Below, one piece after another: positions 11,675 through 24,913 of a DNA stretch of 64,000 bases. The notes below the pieces were generated by a model, which saw nothing but the letters and a program-made list of their open reading frames with translations, was not told where the DNA came from and did not search any database. Position 1 is the first letter of the stretch; each line of letters starts with the position of its first letter. The stretch comes from Balanoglossus misakiensis (taxonomy: Eukaryota > Hemichordata), in the NCBI GenBank assembly GCA_040954595.2, contig CM082590.2:1364001-1428000 (forward strand), written 5' to 3'. The position numbers were made by a program, and so were the translations under genes.

Positions 11675-11714
11675 ATCATCATCATCATCAACAACAACAA
11701 CAACAACAACAACA
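11675..11714. repeat. (ATC)n(AAC)n microsatellite
   Basis: Short runs of ATC followed by AAC trinucleotides. The neighbouring stretch 11715-12604 shows no gene, only a CA tract near 12112. Confidence 0.9.
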
Positions 11715-12607
11715 TGATTCATTCCTCTATTCCCTGTGGTCGTAGTTCACGAACGTCAAATTCTTGGAGACAGCCATTACACTTTTCTTTGATCGTGATT
11801 AAAGGGTCGTCTGCAACAAGGGGTTTCGTTGACAGGTTTCTCTGGATTGGTCGTAGGTAAATCTTACTTTGAGGTCCGACATAATTATACAATAGTTCTC
11901 ATATATTCACCACAGAGACATCATATAATAATCACACATGACTTGGAGAATACATTGACTTTGAACTATATTTTGCACTTTACGCTTAGATTACTTAATT
12001 TATGTCAGACCGTACTCGCGATTTGAAAGTTCTAGCCTCTCTGTGATTTTAGACTAGGTCACAATTCACGTCATACTTCTACGGATTGCTACATATAGAG
12101 TGAATATACGCGCACACACACACAATGCTACTCATGTAGCTATACCACGACTGGAAACTAGCGATCCGTGCTGACAGTGCTTTTCCAACGCCAAGGAGTA
12201 TTTGATTCGATTTCATTTTCAATGTTGAATTTCCCACAAATTGTTTTATCTGACCTGCAGTTTTCGGGGCTTCTTTACGTTTTTGTGCTTATGCAGTGAG
12301 TTCTGAGCGATCTTGTTTAGACCTACGTGAAACTTTGCAGTACCAGACGGCAACACACACCACGGGCGTCATGGAACAATAAAGTGTATGGATATTAAAT
12401 TTAGCATAGGTCTAAACGAACACACAATAAATTATTTCCTTTTTTTTATGTGAACGAGAACTACACTCACGAACGGCCTAGCTACAGCTGGGACTCGCAA
12501 AATATGCGAGCGAACACACTAGCGCCGCCGAACGCGGAAGTGATGGAGCAATCTACAACCGCACGCGCGCACGCGCCCGACCCAGCGCGCGCGGCAGACG
12601 ATCGTAC

Positions 12608-13938
12608 AGGCCGAGTTACACGAGGCAACTCGGCAGGCAACTCGGTAGGCAACTCGACGCGCAACCCGAGTTGCCTACCGAGTTGCCTCGTGTGTATGAT
12701 GTAGTCGCCTCAATGGAACGCGTCTGGCGACGTCGCCTCAAAATCCGTCATGTCGGATTTTCGGGCGACGAGTTGCCTGACGCGCAATCGGTTGCCCCGC
12801 GTTACCACTTTGTCTCGAATAAATGTTGACATCTGCACATGCGAAAATGATGTTTATTTATTATTTTCCGAACCAGGAACTACAGACTGTAGACCTGTAG
12901 ACTTCCGAAAATATTGGGGAATAAGTATTTGCTATGAAATCGGATATTTGTATGTGTTTATAGTTTAATATTTCCATATAAACTCAAGTTTTGTTAAAGA
13001 AACTTTTAACTAATTATCTTGCCAGTGATGGTATAAAAAATAAACTACTATTCAGTTCCGCGAAAATGGTTATGATGATTGACTCGACATTGATTGCGTT
13101 TCCGATTTTGGGGGTACCGTAACCAAAAAATATTATCGATAACGTTTTTACAGATTGGCACGACTTTCGCTCCGCATTTTTCACACATTTGTATGATGTG
13201 CAGTTTGATAATTCAGTAATCTTAATGTTACATTGCGCAACAGTCTTCAATTTCCCCATAATCTTCTCCCCTGTCTTACGAGGATTTAAACTCGCCGGTT
13301 GATCTTTTATAACAAAAAAAATACCTGGTTTCAAGTACATTTTAAATAAAATAAGTCAATGTTTTTGTAATTAAACTTAAGTTACTCCTTTTTTATTAAA
13401 AAAAATATTTATTAACTTTAAATTTTGTCCAATTTGGTATCACGGTTAAAAATTCCGTATTAATCAAATTAAGCACCCAAGCTAGTATTTTTTCTTTACT
13501 CATATAGACTTGCATATCACGTGCTAACTGTGAAAAAAACATGTTTTCATTGATTAGGAAACTGTTGAAGTGCAATACTAGTTAGTTTATTATGTAAATA
13601 GTAAACATAATGGATAAAGTGTACGTATTGTATGCAGTTCAAATTCGCAAACTGTGTTTTTTTCAAGAAAAAATACCTGGTCAGATGACCAGTTTGATCA
13701 GCTAATTGATAAGTATAATATATGCATGCTGTTGCCAGAATAACCACCAAATTGATCGGATAAAGATCAAATTGAAGATCGGTTTTTGAGGCGGGTGCAC
13801 ATGCGCAGCCGCTGTTTACGCCCAATTAGTTGCCAGTCGAGTCGCCCCGTGTAACCGTTCGATGTAGCGTCGCGACTCGGGTTGCGCGTCGAGTTGCCCA
13901 CCGAGTTGCCTGCCGAGTTGCCTCGTGTAACTCGGCCT
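12608..13938. mobile_element. 1.33-kb TIR element with TAC target duplication (Harbinger-like?)
   Basis: Left end AGGCCGAGTTACACGAGGCA, right end its complement; inverted repeats extend about 60 bp. A direct TAC flanks it (12605-12607, 13939-13941). The termini are built from iterated GGCAACTCG words, and the left end also has an inverted block (about 12665-12695), giving a cluster of subterminal repeats. A 3-bp duplication is typical of PIF/Harbinger, although TWA is the usual target, so the class is tentative. No transposase motif seen inside. Confidence 0.75.
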
Positions 13939-13941
13939 TAC

Positions 13942-14933
13942 GACTCCGTTGCTAGCCAGGACAGACGCGCTCGTATACAGTGTATGTAAGGAAGGGTATG
14001 CAATCGCTTCATATGAGTCTGGGGACGTGCGTTACCAAAAAGGGGGGACAGGGGGGACACTTTGTTCTACGGAGCAGAGTGCCATTGAAGTGTAGTCAAT
14101 AATTTTCATTTTTGCTTAGAATGTGTCTTGAAAAGTGTTGGATTAATCATGAATAAAAAACGGAAAACGTGAAAAATACAACAAATCCGTATACAAAACC
14201 ATTGCGAATCTGGTGACCGGAAGTGCCGTGTACGATCGCCGGGTTTTATATCATGTGTATGAAACTATGCGTGAGCTCAGCTCAGCTCCTCCCAGTCATG
14301 GTGGACGTTGTTCATGTGCATCACTGTTATATTTGCTATGATTTTTTTGCATGAAAACAGTATGTCCTATGTATACCTTTCATGGCAAAATTTGCGACAT
14401 CGCCCAAACGCCATTTTACGTCGGTAACGCACGTCCCCAGGACGAGTGACACTTTTCGATCGATAATATCTCGAATGTTCGACCGACTTTTGAAAATTGA
14501 AAAGCCAGACATTAGGTTTCTCTGTCATCTAAAACGCATACTTTGGTTTGGTAGCGATTCTCTTCGTAATAGTTGCCAAATGGCGGTGGGCTGAAAATTC
14601 GTTTCATACCCTGTATATATGTGTACTCACAGATCAGTTGCGGGCGCGCACGCATGCGTAGACATCACCTTTACTGCTCAAGACGAGATCGTACACACGG
14701 TGCCTATCCCTTATAGAGGTACGCGTACGGTGTGGTTTTGCACATAAAGTTAACACTGACCTAGCTTTAGTGCATTTCTCGTCCACACCAAACAAACCCA
14801 TGAAATATTTTATTCTTTGTTCATTTAGGACGTCGCGTTTATGATAAGTTTATTAATATCTATACACTTAATTGTTCCATGACGCCCGTGCACACACTGG
14901 CGCATGTTGAAGCCCACACTCGAATAAACGTTA
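13942..14933. other. Intronic spacer without recognisable gene
   Basis: No convincing coding exon. Contains a GGGGGGACA direct duplication near 14043. The phrase ACGTCCCCAGGACGAGT near 14430 is an inverted partner of CTGGGGACGTGCGTTACC near 14020, so this may be another TIR element of about 430 bp (about 14015-14450). Confidence 0.35.
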
Positions 14934-15033
14934 CACAAGAAAGAATATTCATTCTGGCGAGTTTTTCACTCGACTTGTATCTACAAGTCTGATGGAAGGG
15001 CAGCGAGAGAGAGACTGTGTCCCTTTACAGCAA
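14934..15033. mobile_element. Short fragment of the TTAA/AGGGAC MITE
   Basis: Contains GGCGAGTTTTTCACTCG, then CAGCGAGAGAGAGACTG and TGTCCCTTTA, which match parts of the MITE at 32596-32944 with a large internal deletion. It directly precedes the decayed ORF beginning at 15039. Confidence 0.65.
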
Positions 15034-15038
15034 CTATA

Positions 15039-18000
15039 ATGGATGAATGCTACCTCGCCAACATTTTGGGATGTGGTAATTCTGATAAAGAACTAAGTAA
15101 AGCTGGTCCTCACCGGATAGAAAAAAATTATAGAATCCAGTAAACGCAGACATGATCATTTACACATTGATCTGCAAAATAAACTTGATGCTGATAAATC
15201 TTTGACAATACTATGCCATAGAAATTGTGTTTCTTCATACACCTCATCATACCATATCAATCGCCACCTGAAACGCACTGGGACAACAAGTTCGTCCAGT
15301 GAGCCCCCACTGAAAAGATATACACGTCAACCAGATAGCAGTAAAGTGTTTGACTTTCGTGAAACACTGTCTATTCTGTGGTGAAATTTGCGCCATACAT
15401 GCACACCCACGCAACCCAACTAGATGGTGAAAAGCTTTTCTTTGTAGAACAGCAGATCGTCCTGCCAAACAGTCATTTAAAGATACGATTTTAGATGTGT
15501 GTAAATCTCGTCAAGATGAGAGGGCAGAACAAGTAGAAGTGCGACTTCAGGGTGCAATCAGTGACCTGCATGCTGCAGATGCTCGTTACCATGATGACTG
15601 TAGGAAAAACTTCATGGCAATACGTTCTGTTGCATTTGCTTCCAAAGAACCTGATGATCAGACAAAGGACTTTGCATTTGAAGCTGTCACAAATGATATG
15701 AGATCAGATGTTTGACATGTATGGACCTCTGTGGAGATACACAATTCTTACATAGAACATGGTGGAACTAGTTTGTCTAGAAGCAAGCTTATCAAACAAT
15801 TAACCGAGGTCTTCAATGAAGAACTTGTGGTATTGTCATCCCCAGGGCTTGCAAATATTCTCCTGTTTCGCAACAGAGTCTCTGGCTTGTTGAGAATAGA
15901 GGAACTTGAAGAGGAAGATACGTCTATTGACATTGTTGCAAAACAGATTGTGAGAGAATGTAAGGAAGTGTGCCCGGATCAAAATAGGTATAATACCCGA
16001 ATTAACAAAGCTATCGCTATAGAGGAAGCAAGTTCTACTTTACTTTCTATATTGTCCAATCTGTCAGAGAAACTCAGTCGCATTCTTCCTGCTATTCTCA
16101 TAGGAAACATGTTTACAGGTATTCTCAGAAATACACCATCCTCTCTCCAGGTTGCACTAGGTGTTCAAATTAGAGAAGAAAAAAAATTGAAAGTTTGTAC
16201 GAGTATGGGGTATCATGTTCGTATGATGAGGTATTGAGGCCTCTGCTGCTGCAGCAGCAGCTGAAGATGTGAACAGCAATCTACAATCAATATCGGATTC
16301 GAGTGTAGGGTTGATTCAGGCAGTGGCTGATAATTTTGATGCCAATATTTCCTCCCAGAATGGTCTCCGATCAACACATGCATTAGCATTGCTTGTGACT
16401 CAAGAAAAACGAAGTGTTCACAATACAGACAGTAGCAGAGAGACTGTAAAGCACATAAAGAAAGAAGAAATGCGAAAACAGGTGGTTTCAGACATGGAAG
16501 TCAAGCGTTATGAGGGTCCAAAGAAGCCACGCATGACAGTGGGTGACATTAATAAATCTGTACTGCCATTGAAGATATTAGCAGAACAAGCAGTAATGTA
16601 TACTAGAGCAAAGGAGCTAGATTTTGAATTTCTGAAGTCTGTAACTGGAATACCAAGAACTCTAGAATTTGGAGGTTTTAACACAAGACTAGCACGTGAG
16701 CGAGGTCAGAGACTCAAACCAGCAACACAGGCAATGTACACCCAACTGATAGACATGGTACCCTCACATCCAGATACCATGATGACTGCCATGTCTGAGG
16801 CTCAGAGACTGACAGTTCAGTGTGGACAAACATACACAGTGTTCACAGCAGATCAGCAACTGCACCGTGTAATGGTAAATGTTTTGTTGGTGCATCCACA
16901 GTTGTTCCCTAACTTTGTTCCTAGGCTGGGAGGCATGTACATGCTGATGAGCTTTGTAGGATGCATTGGTGTATTGATGGCAAACAGTGGTCTTGAAGAT
17001 GTGTTAAAGGCTGCGTTTGGAGGGGTAGCTCGTATGCTTACTGGAAAGAACAGAATGTAAGAGCCCTGCGTATGGTGTGTGAAGAAGTCTTATGCAATGT
17101 CATACAACAAGTTGACAGCTATGATGATCTGCTGTTTCAATTAGAGGGTATATTTTGCAACTGCTATAGGATGAATAGGCGTCGGAATAGATGGACCCAA
17201 GATGTTTCAGAATCAAGTGATGAGGATGATGTGGCAGATGGTGCTGAAGACGATAGTGAAGAAGACATTATCCTTCACTAGTATTGACCATTCTGATACT
17301 GGAGGTTTTTACATTCTAAAGCTTCTACGACAGGGTATTGGACAATCCTTACTGGATTGGATTCATAATATAAATTAGGAGTTATCTAATTTAAAGCACT
17401 TGTTTGTGATTAATGGATTAGAAATGAGTGATGTCGGCTGATTATCTGTCTGGGTAAACTTTGTTGATACCGTTATGGCTGTTCCATTTACAGTGATTTC
17501 TAGTTAGAGTTAGACAATTCGATCTTTGGGGGGACAATTTTTTTTGGGGGGAGGGGGTGGGGGGGGGGGTCAGAATTTAAAAAAAATACAAGTTTGAAAG
17601 GCATCACCTGTAATAAAAAAGATGCAAAAATGTTGATGTTATACCATTTTCTATAAACAATATTTGCAATCAAGGTAAGCAGAATTGTTTTTGTCAACTG
17701 ATCTCCCCCCCCCAAAAAAACAAAACTATCAAATGGTTAAACCCTTACTCTAGACATCACCCAATGCTAAATATGGATTCACTGGTCCCCAAAAACACAA
17801 AAATAGTCAGAAAAAACAAACACATAATTCAATTAGTACAAAAATTATGTCTTGTTTCATGCTTGGTGGCCATCTTGGATTTCTCGAAACTCTCAATGGT
17901 GCCAAGGTGGCATCATTCAGATTGGGGTTAAGGACATGCTATAGTTGAGTAAACTGCAAAAAAAAACAATTGTACGGACTGTTTTTGGGGGGTTTCGAGG

Positions 18001-18746
18001 CCTGCCACTGGACTAGAAATAAAAGACGACTTCTCAACTTCAAAGATATAATTTCTGCAAAGAAATCTGAGCTATGTTCTGTACTTCCTGCTGTAAATTC
18101 ATTCACTGGAAGTGATACCACAAGTGCCTTTGTAAGACGTGGTAAAGTGGGACCATTAAAAATAGTTGAGAAATATCCTGAATTTTTGACCACATTTGCA
18201 AACCTTGGAACACACAGTGATGTGTCAGATAAAACTGTCAAAGAATTGGAAAAGTTTGTTTGCTACATGTATGGGAAAGGTCAGTACACTGATATTGACA
18301 AACTTCGTTATGATCTTTTCACACAAAAGTATCAAGCAAAACCAGGATATGTATTGACAAGCTACGATGGCATTGACCTGAGCCTTCTACCACCATGTAG
18401 CTAGACTTCTCTTCAGATACATATATATAGAGCTAACTATCAAGCGCTAATTTGGAACCATGCCCATGTCAACAGTCCTGAGATTCCTAGTCTTTCAGGA
18501 CATGGGTGGAAACAAGATGAAAGCGGCATTCTATCGTATGAGTGGACAAAAGGTAACATTTTTCCACAAGCATTGGTAGACATATTATGCCAGTCTACTC
18601 CAGAGGGTGTTTCAGATGACAGTGTAGGGGATGGCATGGCTAATAATGGTGATGATGATAATTATGAAGATGGGGAGGGCCCGGTTGAGGTGGCAGACAG
18701 CATGATGGACACCGTTTTAGAAGACAGCGATGATGGAGGTAATTGA
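15039..18746 (+). pseudogene. Decayed multi-copy invertebrate/fish ORF (GSDTTSAF family), frameshifted
   Basis: A coding relic readable in several frames. N-terminal part (15039-15390): CHRNC and then, after a frameshift, HCLFCGEIC, a zinc-binding-type cysteine block. Next (15497-15715): SDLHAADARYHDDCRKNFM. Middle frames: 15731-16237, 16269-17060 and 17072-17281 (acidic). The C-terminal frame 17970-18746 holds the signature NSFTGSDTTSAF, a KLRYDLFTQK segment and, past one in-frame TAG at 18402-18404, SLSGHGWKQDESG and an acidic tail ending in TGA. From memory, this domain order belongs to a family of large uncharacterised proteins present in many copies in cnidarian, mollusc, echinoderm and fish genomes and probably spread by mobile DNA; I know no accepted name. 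At least four frame changes, one nonsense codon and a non-coding gap at 17282-17960 show that it is dead. Same-orientation short repeats flank it at 14934. Confidence 0.75.
17282..17960. other. Non-coding gap inside the decayed ORF
   Basis: Interrupts the pseudogene. Contains long G and A homopolymer runs (17529-17590, 17705-17720) and no coding signal. Probably an intron or a replacement of the missing central coding part. Confidence 0.4.
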
Positions 18747-18969
18747 TGACCTTATTACATTGATTTCTTGTGTGCATTATTACCAAAACCACCCAAGTTG
18801 TCATCAGTATAACTTGCTCATAAAAGGTATTTTACAAAATCCCTTTTGTGATCTTTAGTAAAAAGTATGATGCCATAATGACATAACTTGTCATCATAGT
18901 CACTAGTTGGTAGCAAAACAATTCCGCAGAGACGGCCAACAGCTCCATTTTCATTATGGTACTTGGAAG

Positions 18970-19536
18970 TATGACGTAATGATGACGTAATTGATTACCA
19001 TATCAATTTTTGTAATAATTGGATACTTAATCAGCTTTCTGTTGATACCAAACACATCACAGTTTTCATCAGTATAATTGCACAGAGACGTGTTTTTCAA
19101 AACCTCACATTTATAGGTGAACAGAACATCATTTTCGCAAGGGTATTTTGACTTATGACGTCACTATGATGTTATGATTTGTCATACCACGTTTATTTTG
19201 TAATTAATGGAAAGCTTGTTTATTAAGCTTTCTTTTGATAACAAATATATCCCAGTTGTTCTAGGTATACGTTCGGAGAGTCAGTAGTCAGAGTCAGTCT
19301 TAGACTAATTTACCCCCTACGTCAATTTATATGTACTTTTAGGGTTTCCTACATAAGTTACACACTATAATTTAGAAACCAATAACTCTAAAACGCCCCG
19401 GTGCCTAGATGGCAAACAAAGTGCATTTTACTCAGTACATGATAGGCTTTCAGAAAAACATATTGTCTCAAAGATTCCCCCACTGGGGTGGGGGTCAGGT
19501 GGGAGAGGTAAACCTATTCTGGCTCACAGTCTAAAT
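18970..19536 (-). repeat. Dispersed repeat, inverted copy 2
   Basis: Reverse complement of 8399-8965 at roughly 90% identity, including TGACGTCACTATGA and the CCCCGGTGCC block. Lies in the same intron as copy 1, about 10 kb away. Confidence 0.75.
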
Positions 19537-21419
19537 AGCATTGTCATATACAGAGAATTACTGCACCAAATTTGATGAAGTAATCTGACCAACATATGGC
19601 TGTGTTATGAGAAATTTAGCAATGACATGTTAATTGCATATTTAATGACTTTGCTCAATTAGCCTGATATGATCCTGGCCAGACATCAAGCACCAAATCT
19701 GATGAATCTCGCCAGATATATATTGTTTTCACATCTATTAAACTTACAGATTGTAATCAATATACTGTTCATTTGCATATTTCATTAACTTTTCTAATTA
19801 ATGCTATATTTCTGACATAAATGTACCGAATTTGATAGAACATGCTAGAAATATTGATACGACAGGGATCAGACTGCATTGTGAGACATTTAGCAGTGTC
19901 ATGTTAATTAATGGATATTTTGCACCTTTAAGACGGGGCACCGGGATCTTTTTGCATGTTGCTATGGGTCGTTTTGGGACATTACACACCGATTTGGACT
20001 AAACCGTTTTCAGAGTCTAACAAAAAGATACAGATGCCCCATTTTAAATAACGAACGTGTTTAATTATCTTTAAACATCAAGAGATACTGAGCCAGTTTT
20101 GATGAAACTCACCAGATGTATTGTTTTCACACTTATTTATCGTATTAAACTTTATTCAGAGACACAGCATACAGTGCACATCCATCAACAATCATTATCA
20201 ATAAACTGCAAATTTTCTTAGTTATTTTTTCTATTTAGGGATATACCACTGAATTGAATGCATGTACTTTAAGAAAAGAGGAGCAGATATCTATGTGACG
20301 GAGATCTGAATATATTGGGAGACATTTACTAGTGTCATGTTAATTAGTGATTGATTTAAATATTTAACAAATAAGTCCAATTGTATAGAGATCAGTTGCA
20401 TTCAAAGAAAGTTGAATTTGGTGATATATGGGGCGGTTAACCAAAAAATCGTGCACTTTGGGTTAAAAGCCTGAAACTTGGTACAGGTATGCATTGACCC
20501 ATGGTGGATATTTTCCAATATGGATCCAAAATGACAGCGCCCTCTAGTGACCAGAAACAGACATTCATACTTTAAAATCGTGCACAATTATGCCAAAATT
20601 TGGGGTTTATCTGCCCCACTAATAATTTATTGATTAACTTTGCACATTTCCTGTCTTTATCTATACCCACATTAGTTCATATCTGATCTCTTCAAAGATA
20701 TGATTAGCCTAACCAGATATGACAATTCTACTAGTGTTTCCAGCAACAAATTTGATCATCATGAAAGACACAAGATATATTTCTACTAAAAACTTTCCTA
20801 ATGACATAAAATTCAGTCTGTTCATTCACTGGCCATTTACCAAAAGCAAAAACACTTGGTGTAAATGTCACATTAGAGGATTGAAAATACGCAAATACTG
20901 ACGGAAGTGAAGCGATGGTCTACCCTAGATCTGGTTTATGTATTTTAAAAAATTTGGTTGACTGACAAGAAGCAGTTGAACATTCTGTCATCCATACTCA
21001 CCAACATCAGAAAGTCAAGGAGTCCACGAATTTTAGGGGCTGTGGATAATTACAACATGCATCTAATTGGGGCCATTGTTCTCTGTCTATCATCACCATC
21101 TTTACCATCCTATAAATGCTCTTCATTACATTACTCAGTTGTTCCCACAATAACATGAACTGTTTCTGTTGAGCTAGTGCAATCGCAAGCAGAGAAATCC
21201 AATTTTTTAAACAAGTGAAAGATTTATTAGGTAACTGCTTTGACTGATTTAAACTGATTTTGGAGTGATTCTTCAGCAGTTTGAACTTGGTTGGCCTAAA
21301 CATGTACATTGTTTGGTTTTAATACATGAGAAAACCTGAAAGTCTACTCTAAAGTGTCTGAATTGACCCCCCTCCTAAAACAAAACAGCTCCAGGGATTT
21401 CCTTTGAAGCCAGCTAATT
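19537..21419. other. Repeat-like intronic spacer
   Basis: No gene seen. Recurrent phrases such as ACCAAATTTGATGAA (about 19565), CACCAAATCTGATGAATC (about 19691) and AGACATTTAGCAGTGTCATG (about 19886, related at about 20321) indicate degenerate tandem or dispersed repeats with a period of several hundred bases. Confidence 0.45.
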
Positions 21420-23489
21420 AAGGGGCCCAAGCGCCCTCTGGCGCTTGGTCCCCTTCTGTTATTGCTGGAGTTTTTCTTCTTTCTTCTTGAGTCGTTTTTT
21501 TGCTCCCGTTTTTCTCAAAAATCCCTGGACCTACGCCTTTGAAATTTGGCACGGTGGTTTGGGCCCATGAGTACTGGTGCACCTGCCCTTTGAATGTGTA
21601 ATTAGTCATGTGACTTGGTGGCTATAATCGAGCCAAATTTTCAAATTGACCTAATTTGCACATTAATGGGGGCATGTACATTCTCTTCGCGATTTTTGTA
21701 GACCATGTGGCCAAAATCCCCTGTGCCAAATTTCAAGGTCCTAGGCCACGTCGATTTTGAGAAGAATATTTTTGTAATATTTTTCGCATTTTTTGGTGGG
21801 CTGAGGACGAACACTGGGGCATCGGACTTTGACCGTCATTACGTAATGTTGTGGAGATCTCATTAGCAGTGTACTCACTTCTGGCGGGTTGCAGTAGTCC
21901 TTGGAAAATTGGCTGAAATACGTAAACAGACCAGTGATTATTTTCCACGGAATGAATTTTGGGACAACACATTATCGGAGTTCAGGCTGTGTTAGGGCGT
22001 TATATTGAATTACGCTGAGTTTGTTAGCTGTTGCCGTTCAAATGTGTCTACGCAGACCCGGCTACACTGGTTAACATTCAATGTAATGCGGCAGCGGACT
22101 TTGACCCTCAGTCGCTAATGTTGTGGGAGGTTTCATCATTAGCATGGTAGTCACATGTAGTGGATAGTAGTTCGGGAAATTGGCCGAAATACGTAAGCAG
22201 ACCAGTGATTTTATTGCACGAAGGGAGTATGGTACCAGCAATAACCAGAGATCAGGCTTCGTTGCCGTTCAAAAGTTCCTACTTCAGTCGTGACGTTGCA
22301 ACTGGACGTTCAGTATTGGGTTCGGCCCGCAGGTGGCCGTGGGGGTTATCAGGTCGCCCGTCATGGCACGCAGCTTCATGCAGCTGTATGGGACCAAAAT
22401 AACACTCCCGATTCGGGGGTCACCTGTGACACCTGCGTAACTCTATTATGTGCATGCGTAATTGTGGGGTCAATGAAAGGGATGCTAGCGTGGTATTTGT
22501 TGCACATGGATCAATATGAAGTCCGATTTTCCTGTCAAGTTGTGGGCGACATGTGACATTTCACCTACTTTTGCTTAGTGAATAACAGCAGATGCATGCA
22601 GCTTTGACGTGGTGGGGGGGGGGATATACGGATGGGACCATAATGATATACCAAAGGCGGGGTCACCTGTTGCACCTGCCTATGTCATTGATTTTGTACA
22701 TTTAATTGGACACTAACCAACAGGGCGATATGTGTGGTTTTTGTTCCACAGGGATGAATGTAAACTTGTCAGTTGGTTTTTGCCAAAATGTATAAGGTGA
22801 TTTGGATGACCTCTGTCGTACAGTGCCATATCTCAGCACGTTGTACAGGTGCAGCTTTGGTATTTGGAGGGATGAAACTATCATGAAATGCCAAATACAG
22901 GGGGATACCTGTGACACCTGCTTGATTCATGTATTACGTGCATACCTAATGGTAGGCAAAGTGAAAGGGCTGCAAATGTAGGATTTGTTGCACATGACAT
23001 AAACAGGAATGAACATTTTTTGTCAAATATTTGGGTGACCTCAGGTGTCCATTGACCTGCTTTCCATATGTTAGCATGCACATCATATATAGCCAGGTGT
23101 TTGGAGGGGTAGGGTAGGACCCTCTGCGTCATGAAATGCTAAATTCCTGGGGCCACCTGTAACTTACTTGCGTAACTCATTATTATGGCCATATATAATT
23201 TGACCAACCCAAAGGGCGAGGATTTTCCGTTGTCTTGAATGTGAACCAAATAAGAATCCTAATTTTTGGCCCAATTTTTGGGTACCCTCACCTGACCTTT
23301 GAAGTACTTACTGAAGTACTTACAACGTAGAAGTTCACCTTTGGTTGTTGTGTTTGTACTTGTACATGCATTTCAGGTGGTTGCCTACTTCCCCATATCT
23401 CAACATCGAGAGCAAATACAGCCTACGCATTTGAATGGTACAACCCTGAATGGAGTCTAATGGTTATTAACTCTATGCTTGGGCCCCTT
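21420..23489. mobile_element. 2.07-kb element with AAGGGGCCCAAGC termini
   Basis: The left end AAGGGGCCCAAGC (21420) has its exact complement at 23477-23489. The left end then forms a hairpin (CCAAGCGCC ... GGCGCTTGG) followed by a pyrimidine-rich TTTTTCTTCTTTCTTCTTG stretch. A relative starts at 63905 (GGGACCCAAGC hairpin, CTGGGATTTTTCTTC). The right half is a degenerate tandem array. Flanking words (AATTA on the left; AATGCTGCTTGCAGCTTTAA on the right) may belong to the element. No coding capacity recognised, and no Helitron CTRR end. Confidence 0.65.
22420..23390 (+). repeat. Degenerate tandem array, period about 244 bp
   Basis: The anchor CACCTGTGACACCTGC (or a variant) occurs at about 22421, 22665, 22908 and 23153, spaced 243-245 bp. 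Later positions in each unit also correspond (TTTGTTGCACATG, GGATGAATGTAAAC and so on). The units are strongly diverged from each other, so the array is old. Confidence 0.7.
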
Positions 23490-24913
23490 CAATGCTGCTT
23501 GCAGCTTTAATTGTACTTTGTCTTCAGCACTTACAAATAATCAACTATGTACAGGCCAACTCCAGTATACACATGTTAAGAGAAAAGAGCTTCAGGTCAT
23601 AAGGACCTGCACCAAACCAAACCAAAGCTTCAGGTCCTTACAGAAAACAGCTGGTCCTTACAAAATGCCGTTGTTGACGACATGCATTACTATTACAATC
23701 AACACTCTCTCCCTGAATAGCGAATACTACGTTTTTGAATGTAACACGAAAATATATAATTCTTTTCACCATATTGCTATAAAAGAGACTGCAACTAATC
23801 TTTAATAGTTCATGTCCTTTCATTAACAGAGTTCAGGGTTCGACACTGGGGTAAAAAGCCCACTATCCCCGGGACCAGTACAATTGTTGGGATAAATCTA
23901 AAATTTAATATTTGTTCTTGAAAAACGAATGAATGTACTGTATCATACACAAATGAAAGGAGTGGCATTATTTTGGATATTCATCTCTACTGATTAAGTC
24001 TGCCAGCTTCGTGTTTTTTTTTGTAGTAAATCAAACTCCTGGAAAGTCTGAAAACTCACTAGCAACCATCAGTCATACTCATACCCGAATGGATCGTACA
24101 CGAATGATCAACCCATGTAATCTTCGAATGTTAAACGCTGTTAAAAATACATGCACTCCTACTAGAGTTTTGCGACTTGTTTGCGACATAGGGCCCTCTA
24201 CTGATAAAATTTGGAGAGCATAGTATTGTTTTGTACGTGTGTCGCAAAATGGTATCTTTCTATATAGCGTAAGACCCCTCAGGTTGAGATGTTCAAAATG
24301 ATCGCTCTACGTATGGTTTGCTCAGCGATAATTCATCATCTTGTATTTTGGTGACAAATCTTGTGAGTTTATGTCCATGGTTTACGCAAACTTACTGCAT
24401 TGACTGAGTGAATATTTTCCCAATTGATATTTCTCGATGCGATAGTTCAGATTTTACACCATAAATATTGCGTGATCACGCCCGTAGCATTAGTGTATTA
24501 CGGGTCACGTCATCATCGCCACACGGGACGGTTACTGTTCGAGTAATTATAAACATACTTGTCGCGGGCGTCACCGTAAATAATGTTCGTATATGGGGTG
24601 AAAATACTGTTACAATTCACGATTTTTGCTGGACCAAAGACTACCCACAGTAATGAAAAAATATCATCGTGTGTATTCAAAAATCCAGCCGGTCACAAGG
24701 ACCGATTATGTTGCTAAAACTTTCGGCCCAACCCGAAATCTGTCGGTCTCGGAGCGTCGGACCGACGTTAATTTCACCCCCCAAAAAACAGACTGTTTCA
24801 CGAGGCCGAAGCACCGAGGGGTGTAAGACGTATGCTGTTGCCCGAAAAGCCAGTCAATATGTGTTTTGTAACACATCTTATCCACAGCTATGCCTTTATA
24901 CAAGGGATTTCAT
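23490..24913. other. Intronic spacer without recognisable gene
   Basis: No supported exon or RNA gene. A GGTCCTTACA/GGTCATAAGGACC cluster lies near 23594-23660. A partial resemblance to the foldback terminus (TAAGACCCCTCAGG) lies at about 24268. Confidence 0.4.

Noticed and set aside
21420-23510. Helitron interpretation of the hairpin-ended element
   Set aside because: A hairpin is present near one end, but there is no CTRR terminus or TC start in either orientation, and inverted ends exist instead.
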